This document shows positions 1 to 6,378 of a DNA stretch of 10,430 bases, one piece after another. The stretch covers positions 1 to 10,430 of the forward strand of contig JADGPV010000081.1 of assembly GCA_017882245.1 (NCBI GenBank). The letters run 5' to 3'. The stretch is from Bacteroidales bacterium (GTDB lineage: Bacteria > Bacteroidota > Bacteroidia > Bacteroidales > VadinHA17). Each line of letters starts with the position of its first letter. The first letter of the stretch is position 1. The translations under genes were made by a program, and so were the position numbers. Under the pieces are notes generated by a model. It ran no database searches. It worked only from the letters and a program-made list of their open reading frames with translations, and was not told the origin of the DNA.

Positions 1-1351
1 ACCCTATCCCGGCACTATAGCCATTGTAATCAGTCTTCGCATTAAGAGTGCCACTCTGAAATGAAGGTCCATAATACCTGTAGCCTCCTCTGAAGTATAC
101 GGAACCAAGGCGCAGTTCACCTCCTACCCTGATATTGCTCGAGCCTTTAAGTTCTGACCTGATCTGATCGTTTTCACCAGAAAAAGAATATCCGTCAGCA
201 CCATGCCGTAATGCGGCTGTTGAGTAATCAACATACTCATAGTCAGCACTTATAAGACCTATCTTGCCTATCTGAAATGCAATACCTGTGTTAATTCTGT
301 AAGGAGTTGTCAATTCGTAATGGTAGGACCCCTGGCCTGAGTCTTTAGCGTCATTGACATCATCTGAGGTATCATTTGGAGTGTCGTAGTTGAGGAATAC
401 AGAAAGATTACTGTAATATTGCTCGTCGATTTTATACCAGGTAGGGGTAGTGAAGCTGAAGCCGATGCGAACCATTTCTACCGGTCTGTATATTCCTCCT
501 ATCTTGAAATTCCACCCTGTGCCATTTGCATCAAAATGGTCAGTGTATGTGAAATTAACAAAGTCAAAAATATTGTTCGCTGCATCAATTTCCGAATGCT
601 GATAATGTCCGGTGTAAGCCATGGTTGTGAGTCCGAAGCCTGCTCCCAGGTATAGCTTATCAGCCACGTTTGCTCCCATGACCATAGTATGTTCACCTGT
701 GAAGCCGGAGTTGTCAATTATTCTTTTAGTCTGTTGACCATATACCGGATCTGACCTGCCGTACCGGGAGAAAATTGAAGCATAGGTGGTAGAGCTATTT
801 GCAAGTGTATCAATTAAATATAAATCGTAAGCCATCTTACCTGCAGTTGTATTGGCTTCAAGCTCAGAAGGATAGTATCCATTCGAGAGCTCAGCCCAGT
901 AATCAGCCATTGAACTGGCATTACTTATACCGTCAATAACAATATGGGTATCGAAGTTATTAGTCCGGTTGTATGAATAGCCAAAGCTTAAACCTTTCAG
1001 AACTGACCCGTTCCTCATTGTCATGACAGAGACCAGGCCGATCTGTCCAAGGTAAAAATGTGAAAACTGGTTATCATTATTGTAGCCGGCGAAATTGGTA
1101 TTATTATTTTTAAATGCAATCTGTGTTGATACTGCAAACTCTGTAGATCTGAAGACAGCTACAGAGGCCGGGTTAAGTGCCATTGCAGTCATATCGCCAC
1201 CCAGGGCTGTGAATGCACCACCCATGCCTTCGAACCGTGCCGTGCCCTGATAAAATAGCCTGGAATATCTGAGAGCATCATCTATGTTCTGCGCCTGCAG
1301 GCAGAGTGGCAGGAGCATAACAGCTGCCGTTATTATAAGTCTCTTTTTCAT
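1..1351 (-). CDS. OmpP1/FadL-like outer membrane beta-barrel protein, 3' end cut by the window
   Basis: The reading frame is open from ATG at 1351 down to the window edge (450 codons visible, no stop), so the C-terminus is missing. Residues 1-21 form a signal peptide: MKKR, a hydrophobic stretch, then LQAQ before NIDDALRYS. The mature N-terminus, with RFEGMGGAFTALGGD followed by MALNPASVAVF, is the pattern of the Bacteroidota OmpP1/FadL/TodX-type family, in which a glycine-rich 'GMGGA' segment and an 'NPA' motif precede a barrel of alternating aromatic strands. The rest is rich in Tyr, Asn, Gly and Ser with amphipathic strands such as IRVGGELRLGSVYFRGGYRYYG, as expected for an outer membrane barrel. 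Family members are often annotated as hydrophobic-compound transporters or as PorV-like; which applies here cannot be told. An A-rich leader precedes the ATG. It is the last gene of the minus-strand cluster, 77 bp after the TAA at 1429, and may be cotranscribed. Confidence 0.85.
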   Translation of the reverse strand, partial: MKKRLIITAAVMLLPLCLQAQNIDDALRYSRLFYQGTARFEGMGGAFTALGGDMTAMALNPASVAVFRSTEFAVSTQIAFKNNNTNFAGYNNDNQFSHFYLGQIGLVSVMTMRNGSVLKGLSFGYSYNRTNNFDTHIVIDGISNASSMADYWAELSNGYYPSELEANTTAGKMAYDLYLIDTLANSSTTYASIFSRYGRSDPVYGQQTKRIIDNSGFTGEHTMVMGANVADKLYLGAGFGLTTMAYTGHYQHSEIDAANNIFDFVNFTYTDHFDANGTGWNFKIGGIYRPVEMVRIGFSFTTPTWYKIDEQYYSNLSVFLNYDTPNDTSDDVNDAKDSGQGSYHYELTTPYRINTGIAFQIGKIGLISADYEYVDYSTAALRHGADGYSFSGENDQIRSELKGSSNIRVGGELRLGSVYFRGGYRYYGPSFQSGTLNAKTDYNGYSAGIG

Positions 1352-1455
1352 TTTTATTTTTTTTGAAGTATACGATCCCTTCTGCTCCAGCTTTTGCGGA
1401 ACATAACCGTCAATGTCATTTATTTGCGTTATCGTCTGCCGCCGCCGCTGTTATG

Positions 1456-1488
1456 CGATGAAGAGGAGGAGGAGGATGATGATGAAGA
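1456..1488 (-). repeat. Polyserine codon tract (11 codons)
   Basis: Eleven consecutive serine codons read on the minus strand: TCT, three TCA, four TCC, TCT, TCA, TCG. The run lies near the C-terminus of the tail. It appears on the plus strand as a GA-rich stretch with GGA and TGA triplets. The mixture of codons means the DNA is only partly repetitive. Confidence 0.8.
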
Positions 1489-1522
1489 ACCTGAACTATG
1501 GCCGCCGGAGCTGCCACCACCG

Positions 1523-1615
1523 GAATAGGAAGAACCACTGCTTCTGCTGCCACCCGAATAGGAGGAGCTACTGCTTCTGCCGCCTGAATAAGAAGAACCG
1601 CTGCTTCTGCTACCT
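1523..1615 (-). repeat. Three tandem 30-33-nt repeats encoding SRSSGSSYSGG-type units
   Basis: On the plus strand each unit starts with gaata(g/a)ga and contains ctgcttctg: 1523-1555 (33 nt), 1556-1585 (30 nt) and 1586-1615 (30 nt). A degenerate fourth copy follows from 1616. Read on the minus strand the units encode Ser/Arg/Gly repeats carrying SYSGG. Lengths are multiples of three, so the copy number can change without a frameshift. Differences between units are mostly at third codon positions. Confidence 0.75.
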
Positions 1616-2214
1616 GAACTTACTGAGCTGCTGCGTGAAGGAGCTGAATAATGTACAGGTGAGGAGGACGATGATCTTGAAGGTGAGTACCCTGAAGAAC
1701 CGCTGCTGGTCCTGGTCTGAACAGATGACCCTGTGCTGCTTCTTGAAGGAACACTTCTGTTGTAGTCAGATGAACTCTGAACGGATTCAGTGCTGCGGCT
1801 GTTATTGTATGAGGGCCTTGAATTCATCCTCGGATTGTTGTAGCTTGGAGTGTAAGTCCTTTCAGTAGTTTGATACTGAGGTTTGTTCACACTCTGGCTC
1901 TGAGACTGAGTCCGTGTCTGGGTCTGAGTCTGGCTTTTTGTCTGAGTGCCGGTTCCTGTCTGGTCACGACGTGTGTAACCCTGTGTCACTGCACTGGATG
2001 TTTCCGCAGTCCTTATATATGCACTTTTTTCTCCTGCTGATGTTGGTACTGCAGCCGATCTCCTTGTTGCATAAGTTGCGCCGGTTGCAGAAGAAGAAGC
2101 AGGGGTTAATCCGGAAGGTGAAACTGATCCTGTCCTTCTTGATGCGTATCCGCCATCAGTATATGATGCACCTGATTTGATCCTTCCGTCGCCGGATGCA
2201 TATGAACCTCTTGT

Positions 2215-2835
2215 CTATGTGCTGTAACCACCTCTGCGGTTCGTATAATGGTTGCTGTCATCGCCGTAGTAGTACTGGTTGCTGCCGTAGTAATATGGAT
2301 AACCACTGTAATACCCACCGTAGTAGCCACCGTAGTATCCGCCATAGTACATCGGATCATAATAATCATACCCGTAGTAAGGATTATATCCGCCAAAACC
2401 ATAGCGAGGATAGAATCCGCCATAATAGCCCCCGTAATATGGGTAGCCCCAGCCGTAGCCTAAGCCAAAAGAGAGACCTAATGAGAAAGGACTGTAATAG
2501 TCCCAGTAAGGATAGAAGCCGCCATTGAAGAGATATATCCGATCTGCGGCACTTGCTCCGTAATAGTTGTTAACTACTGCTGCCTCAGCACCTGTTCCGG
2601 AAAGATACTCCTCTGAAGTAGCATATTCGTCAGCGATAAGTGTATCGGCAGCATATATGTTATCATAATAAGTCTGGTCAGACTTTGTATTTTGAACAGT
2701 ACCTACCGATGCAGTAACAGGCTGATCCGATGGAGTATAGTAAAGGTCATCGTTCGTCGATCCTGTGAAACTCGTCGATGAACACGAGCTGGCTATCACA
2801 AGAATTGCCGGAATTATGTACCAAATGTTTTTCAT
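2215..2835 (-). CDS. Predicted lipoprotein with Tyr/Gly-rich core; ends at an amber codon
   Basis: It encodes 206 residues. The N-terminus MKNIWYIIPAILVIASSC is a lipoprotein-type signal with the candidate lipidated cysteine at residue 18. The lipobox (A-S-S-C) is loose, as is tolerated in Bacteroidota. Residues 19-87 are polar. A VNNYY motif at 88-92 is followed by DRIYLFNGGF and WDYYSP, then a Tyr/Gly/Pro-rich block of GYYGG repeats to about residue 190. The ATG at 2835 is preceded by AGAGGG, a reasonable ribosome-binding site. The protein stops at TAG (2217-2215), but the same frame stays open for 261 further codons, so the original product was probably about 468 residues. The core resembles that of the next upstream gene (2912-3994), 76 bp away, suggesting related genes in one transcript. 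I do not recognise a named family. The composition suggests a surface or envelope protein of low structural complexity. Confidence 0.78.
   Translation of the reverse strand: MKNIWYIIPAILVIASSCSSTSFTGSTNDDLYYTPSDQPVTASVGTVQNTKSDQTYYDNIYAADTLIADEYATSEEYLSGTGAEAAVVNNYYGASAADRIYLFNGGFYPYWDYYSPFSLGLSFGLGYGWGYPYYGGYYGGFYPRYGFGGYNPYYGYDYYDPMYYGGYYGGYYGGYYSGYPYYYGSNQYYYGDDSNHYTNRRGGYST
2304..2352 (-). repeat. 12-nt tandem repeats encoding YGGY units
   Basis: The plus strand shows repeated cc(a/g)ccgtagta-like 12-mers. On the minus strand these encode consecutive Tyr-Gly-Gly-Tyr units in the lipoprotein core. Each unit is four codons, so expansion or contraction keeps the frame. Edges are approximate because flanking Tyr/Gly codons are similar. 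Confidence 0.6.
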
Positions 2836-2911
2836 TTTTTTACCCTCTGGTTATTTATATTTTAATTAATACAAATTTCGTACCAATTCATATCCTGCAG
2901 CCGTATAATTA

Positions 2912-3994
2912 TCATTTGTTCTCCGATGAAGGTACTTTTCGCCTTGTTTCGCTTTTTGGCGATGTGGTTTCATTTCGTTCTTCAGAGCCTTTTTCGTTAC
3001 TCTTCTGTCTGGTAGTTTTTACAGTGCTCTGGGTCTGCTGACGGGCAGGTGTTTCAGATGGCGTTCTCACGGCATCCGTCTGGCTTTGCCTTCTGGGACT
3101 GGTCCTGGTTGTACTCCTGTCAGTCGTTTTTTCCTGATTCTGCGGAGTGCCGTTTGACTGAACCCGTGTCCTTTTCCCGCCTGACCTCGCGGCATTACTG
3201 TTTTCCTTGCCAGGATCAGTCCTGTCATTTACATTTGGATTGTTAGTCCTTACTGGTTGGTTTGGTTTGGCTACCGAAGGCTCTGCCACTTCCCTTCTTG
3301 TCTGACCCATACGGAGGCCGTTGTTGCTCTTTTCCTTATCATTGCCTGTTTGTGTTCGTCCTGCTTCGTTTTGGGTAGAAGGTGGCAGAGTTCTTGAGCT
3401 TCTTCCGGTACTGACTGCAGAGCCTGACCTGCGATCGCGATCATAAGGATGGTGGTCATTGTCAAATCCGTTGCCCTGGCTGCTTCCGTACCAGTGCGGT
3501 TGATCCCATCTGCTCCATGAATTGGGATAATGGTAATAAGGTCTTCCGAGAAAATAGTTGACGCTGTAGCCTGAGCCGGGCGCGTACCATGAATTCCACC
3601 CGTAACCCATCCAGGGATCATAATCCCACCAGGGATCATAACCCCACCAGTAAGATCCGCCGAAACCGCTCCTCCAGTTGTACCTTGACACACCTGCGCC
3701 GTAATAATACCAGTCGTCATAAATTGACACTCCCCATGTGAACGGAGTATAATGATACCAGTAGGTCTCAGTGAAGAGTGGCGAATAGAAATCGAATGAG
3801 ATAAACGAATTATGGAACCTGTTTATGCGGGATGCGTACTCATAACCGTTATCGAAATAATAATTGTTTACTATCACCTGCTGGTAACCAGAGCCATTTC
3901 CCCGGTCATCTGAAGCTTTGATATCGGCTGATGCCATCGAAAGTGATGTGATCGTCATTGTGGCTATTGCTGCGAGTAAAATTTTTGTCTTCAT
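2912..3994 (-). CDS. Secreted Trp/Tyr-rich protein with long disordered basic tail
   Basis: It encodes 360 residues from ATG at 3994, preceded by AGGGGG at a suitable distance. Residues 1-23 are a Sec-type signal peptide (MKTKILLAAIATMTITSLSMASA) with no lipobox cysteine. VNNYY is at 42-46, followed by ASRINRFHNSF and FDFYSP. An aromatic block runs to about residue 170, with W-G/D-Y-D-P-W repeats. From about residue 185 to the end the protein is a hydrophilic tail dominated by Arg, Ser, Thr, Gln, Asn, Lys and Pro, almost without hydrophobic residues, and presumably disordered. The core motifs and domain order parallel the lipoprotein immediately downstream, so the two may be diverged tandem paralogues or share a module. 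The gene is first in the minus-strand cluster and divergent from proS. It could be an envelope, adhesion or matrix component, but nothing in the sequence assigns a role and I do not recognise the family. Confidence 0.8.
   Translation of the reverse strand: MKTKILLAAIATMTITSLSMASADIKASDDRGNGSGYQQVIVNNYYFDNGYEYASRINRFHNSFISFDFYSPLFTETYWYHYTPFTWGVSIYDDWYYYGAGVSRYNWRSGFGGSYWWGYDPWWDYDPWMGYGWNSWYAPGSGYSVNYFLGRPYYHYPNSWSRWDQPHWYGSSQGNGFDNDHHPYDRDRRSGSAVSTGRSSRTLPPSTQNEAGRTQTGNDKEKSNNGLRMGQTRREVAEPSVAKPNQPVRTNNPNVNDRTDPGKENSNAARSGGKRTRVQSNGTPQNQEKTTDRSTTRTSPRRQSQTDAVRTPSETPARQQTQSTVKTTRQKSNEKGSEERNETTSPKSETRRKVPSSENK
3612..3647 (-). repeat. Two 18-bp direct repeats encoding a Trp-Gly/Asp-Tyr-Asp-Pro-Trp unit
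   Basis: The unit cagggatcataatcccac at 3612-3629 is followed directly by cagggatcataaccccac at 3630-3647, differing at one base. A degenerate continuation (cagtaagatcc) follows. The repeat is in frame within the aromatic core of the secreted protein and gives the WGYDPWWDYDPW pattern. Confidence 0.85.
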
Positions 3995-4088
3995 GGTGCA
4001 TCCCCCTGTTTGGTTAACAAGTTTTGTATATTTTTACGCAATCTTTTTTTTTTGCTAATTAACATAATTCAAATACTATACCAAAAGA
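3995..4088. promoter_or_regulatory. Divergent intergenic region between the envelope cluster and proS
   Basis: This 94-bp AT-rich region must hold the start signals for both the minus-strand envelope cluster and plus-strand proS, which point away from each other. It contains a run of ten or more T residues around 4043-4053 and a near-palindrome, ttggttaacaag, centred on GTTAAC (4009-4020). I found no exact TAnnTTTG element in either direction; the nearest matches have one mismatch, so individual promoters are not assigned. Confidence 0.5.
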
Positions 4089-5564
4089 ATGGCCAAGTTT
4101 CTTACTAACAGAGAGGAAAATTATTCACAATGGTACAATGATCTGGTGATAAAAGCTGACATGGCTGAAAACTCAGCGGTGAGGGGATGTATGGTCATAA
4201 AGCCCTACGGCTATGCCATCTGGGAAAAGATACAGGCGGAGCTCGACAGGAGGTTCAAGGCCACAGGGCATGTAAATGCCTATTTTCCGCTGTTCATTCC
4301 AAAGTCATTCTTCAGCCGTGAGGCTTCACATGTGGAGGGATTCGCCAAGGAATGTGCTGTGGTAACCCACTACCGGCTAAAACATGCACCTGACGGAAAA
4401 GGAATAATTGTAGACCCTGATGCAAAGCTTGAGGAAGAATTGATCGTCAGGCCTACGTCCGAGACAATTATATGGAATACTTACAAAGACTGGATACATT
4501 CATACCGCGACCTGCCCCTCCTGATAAACCAGTGGGCAAATGTTGTAAGGTGGGAAATGCGTACACGACTCTTCCTCCGTACGACAGAATTTCTCTGGCA
4601 GGAAGGCCACACAGCTCATGCAACCAGGGAGGAGGCACAGCAGGAGGCGTTAATGATCCTGGACTTATATGCTGATTTCGCGGAAAACTACATGGCCCTT
4701 CCGGTAATAAAGGGAGTAAAGACAGAAAGTGAGAAATTTGCCGGGGCTATTGATACTTATACTTTCGAAGCACTGATGCAGGATGGTAAGGCACTCCAGG
4801 GAGGGACCAGCCATTTTCTTGGTCAGAATTTTGCAAAGGCATTTGATGTACAGTTCGCTAATCAGGAAGGAAAACTTGATTACGTCTGGGCTACTTCATG
4901 GGGCGTAACAACCCGGCTGATAGGCGCACTCATTATGGCGCATGCTGATAACAATGGACTTGTCCTTCCACCCAGGCTCGCTCCTATACAGGTTGTTATA
5001 ATACCTATATATAAGGGTAATGAACAGCTGGGAAGTATCTCTGAAATAGCAAATGATCTCAGAAGCAAGCTTGAGAAGGCAGGGTTTTCGGTTAAATATG
5101 ATGACCGTGATACACAGAAACCGGGTTTCAAATTCGCCGATTATGAGCTGAAGGGTGTGCCCGTGAGGCTCGCCATCGGACCTCGTGACGCTGAAAATGG
5201 CACTGTGGAAGTGGCGCGCAGGGACACCCTTACCAAGGAGACAATAAACCGCGACAATGTGGTGACTCATGTGACCGCACTCATGGAGGAGATCCATCAG
5301 AATATCTATAGGAAAGCAGCTGATTTCAGGGCAGAGAACACCTATTCTGTTGACACCTGGGATGAGTTTCGTGATATTATTGAGAATAAAGGCGGCTTCG
5401 TGATGGCACACTGGGATGGCTCGACCGAAACTGAGGAACAGATCAAGAACCTGACTAAAGCAACGGTCAGGGCAATACCATTTAATGCCCCTGCTGAAGA
5501 AGGAAAATGCGTCCTGAGCGGTAAACCCTCGCACAGAAGGGTCCTCTTTGCCAGGGCTTACTGA
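4089..5564 (+). CDS. proS: Prolyl-tRNA synthetase (archaeal/eukaryotic-type ProRS)
   Basis: This class II enzyme charges tRNA-Pro with proline using ATP, in the cytosol. It has 491 residues, the size expected for the short ProRS form without the editing INS domain found in many bacteria. The N-terminus (FLTNREENYSQWYNDLVIKA) and the 'KPYGYAIWEKIQ' segment are typical of this type. The class II signatures are present: RPTSE at about 121-125; motif 2 at about 153-176 (RWE...RTTEFLWQEGHTAH); and motif 3 at about 272-287 (GVTTRLIGALIMAHAD). The anticodon-binding domain starts near residue 298 (APIQVVIIPI). A C-terminal extension follows, containing GGFVMAHWDG and SGKPSHRRVLFARAY, with the conserved terminal tyrosine. 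Start ATG 4089, stop TGA. It appears intact. Transcription is divergent from the envelope cluster; the next gene on the same strand begins 100 bp later. Confidence 0.98.
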   Translation: MAKFLTNREENYSQWYNDLVIKADMAENSAVRGCMVIKPYGYAIWEKIQAELDRRFKATGHVNAYFPLFIPKSFFSREASHVEGFAKECAVVTHYRLKHAPDGKGIIVDPDAKLEEELIVRPTSETIIWNTYKDWIHSYRDLPLLINQWANVVRWEMRTRLFLRTTEFLWQEGHTAHATREEAQQEALMILDLYADFAENYMALPVIKGVKTESEKFAGAIDTYTFEALMQDGKALQGGTSHFLGQNFAKAFDVQFANQEGKLDYVWATSWGVTTRLIGALIMAHADNNGLVLPPRLAPIQVVIIPIYKGNEQLGSISEIANDLRSKLEKAGFSVKYDDRDTQKPGFKFADYELKGVPVRLAIGPRDAENGTVEVARRDTLTKETINRDNVVTHVTALMEEIHQNIYRKAADFRAENTYSVDTWDEFRDIIENKGGFVMAHWDGSTETEEQIKNLTKATVRAIPFNAPAEEGKCVLSGKPSHRRVLFARAY

Positions 5565-5664
5565 TAATTGTCACTGATATTGAGGCCGCCCTTATAATTG
5601 AGCAACGTAATACTTTATTAATAAATAAAACACTAATTTTATTCGGTGAAGTAAAAACCTTGCC

Positions 5665-6378
5665 ATGGTGGAAGATCCAACCCAAAGAAAGATGATGATT
5701 GTCGATACACTGAAAAGCAAATCAGTGCTTAAAGAAAAGGTATTTGACAATACGGCGGAAGCTTTTATACTGGTGAAGGAAATACTTAAAAATCTTTCCA
5801 GGGAGGTAAACATAAACCTTTCCGGTATTGATCCAAGGATCAGGATGGAATACACGGACCGAAGCACATTTGACGCCCAGCTGAAAGTAGCCGGTGATAT
5901 GCTTCTTTTCAGCATGCATTCGAACATATTCCAGTTCGACCGCGAACACCCGGCATGGAAAACTGCTTATATCCAGAAGAATAAATTCAATGCATACAGC
6001 GGCATAATAAATATTTACAACTTCCTTGCCGATTCATTTAAATACTCAAGGCTCGATGACCTGGGCTACCTCATCGCAAGGATTTTTATAAACCATGAAA
6101 ATCAGTACTTTGTGGAAGGCAAGAGACAGATGGGCATGCTCTTTACCAATTATGGAAATGAGGAATACAGCAAAGAGGCTCTTCAGACAATTGTTTATAC
6201 AGCTATAAACTACTCCCTGGAATTCGATCTTCTGGTACCGCCGTACGATACGATAAAGATCGCTTCTGTGGGACAGGCAGAATCAAAAATACAGCATTCA
6301 AAGCTTATAACCGGAAAAAGACTCGGATTTCTGTTCAACTCCGATGATGTTCTGGAAGACAATTCAAAGCACCAGTGA
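5665..6378 (+). CDS. Conserved-looking hypothetical protein, 237 aa, cytosolic
   Basis: I do not recognise a family. The product begins MVEDPTQRKMMIVDTL and has no signal peptide, lipobox or transmembrane segment, so it should be cytosolic. It is a normally mixed globular sequence with both helical stretches (AEAFILVKEILKNL) and aromatic-rich segments (FSMHSNIFQFDREHPAWK; YSGIINIYNFLADSFKYSRL). Charged residues are spread evenly and there is no repeat or cysteine cluster. The start is ATG 5665; an upstream AT-rich 100-bp gap separates it from proS. Its TGA (6376-6378) overlaps the GTG start (6375) of the next gene, a GTGA arrangement suggesting translational coupling with the Omp85-like protein. 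Coding status is supported by length, composition and this tight overlap. Function remains open; association with the envelope gene is inference from position only. Confidence 0.85.
   Translation: MVEDPTQRKMMIVDTLKSKSVLKEKVFDNTAEAFILVKEILKNLSREVNINLSGIDPRIRMEYTDRSTFDAQLKVAGDMLLFSMHSNIFQFDREHPAWKTAYIQKNKFNAYSGIINIYNFLADSFKYSRLDDLGYLIARIFINHENQYFVEGKRQMGMLFTNYGNEEYSKEALQTIVYTAINYSLEFDLLVPPYDTIKIASVGQAESKIQHSKLITGKRLGFLFNSDDVLEDNSKHQ

Larger units (their letters stand above)
1429..2214 (-). pseudogene. Ser/Thr/Arg/Gln-rich tail, in frame with the upstream lipoprotein but separated from it by TAG
   Basis: This stretch lies in exactly the same frame as the lipoprotein at 2215-2835. After the TAG at 2217-2215 it runs 261 sense codons to a TAA at 1431-1429. 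It begins TRGSYASGDGRIKSG, continues with an SQTQTQTRTQSQSQS segment, SYSGG-type repeats and 11 serine codons in a row (1456-1488), and ends HNSGGGRR. No in-frame ATG occurs near its start; the first plausible initiator is GTG at 1989 and no signal peptide follows, so it is unlikely to be an independent gene. The serine codons are mixed (TCA, TCC, TCT, TCG, AGT, AGC), which fits a maintained protein tract better than pure DNA slippage. I read it as the disordered C-terminal tail of the lipoprotein, cut off by a nonsense change, a base-call error, or read through. Low complexity makes the coding evidence weaker than for a globular protein. An automated caller could report only 1429-1989. Confidence 0.6.

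Noticed and set aside
1413..1868. Plus-strand open frame rich in Cys and Arg (151 codons)
   Set aside because: It is the antisense of the Ser/Gly/Arg repeat region; serine and glycine codons read backwards avoid stops, and the composition is not that of a real protein.
2215..2217. Genome-wide recoding of TAG as an amino acid
   Set aside because: aroC ends at TAG at the expected C-terminus, and no other gene in the window has an internal TAG, so TAG looks like a normal stop here.
2106..2423. Minus-strand open frame of 105 codons rich in Met, Ile and Thr across the TAG site
   Set aside because: It is a shifted frame over the Tyr/Gly repeat DNA; the repeat composition explains it and it has no plausible signal or domain. 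It also does not bridge the lipoprotein and tail in the correct frame.
4896..5534. Minus-strand open frame of 212 codons inside proS
   Set aside because: It is fully antisense to a well-conserved part of proS and has no recognisable domain.
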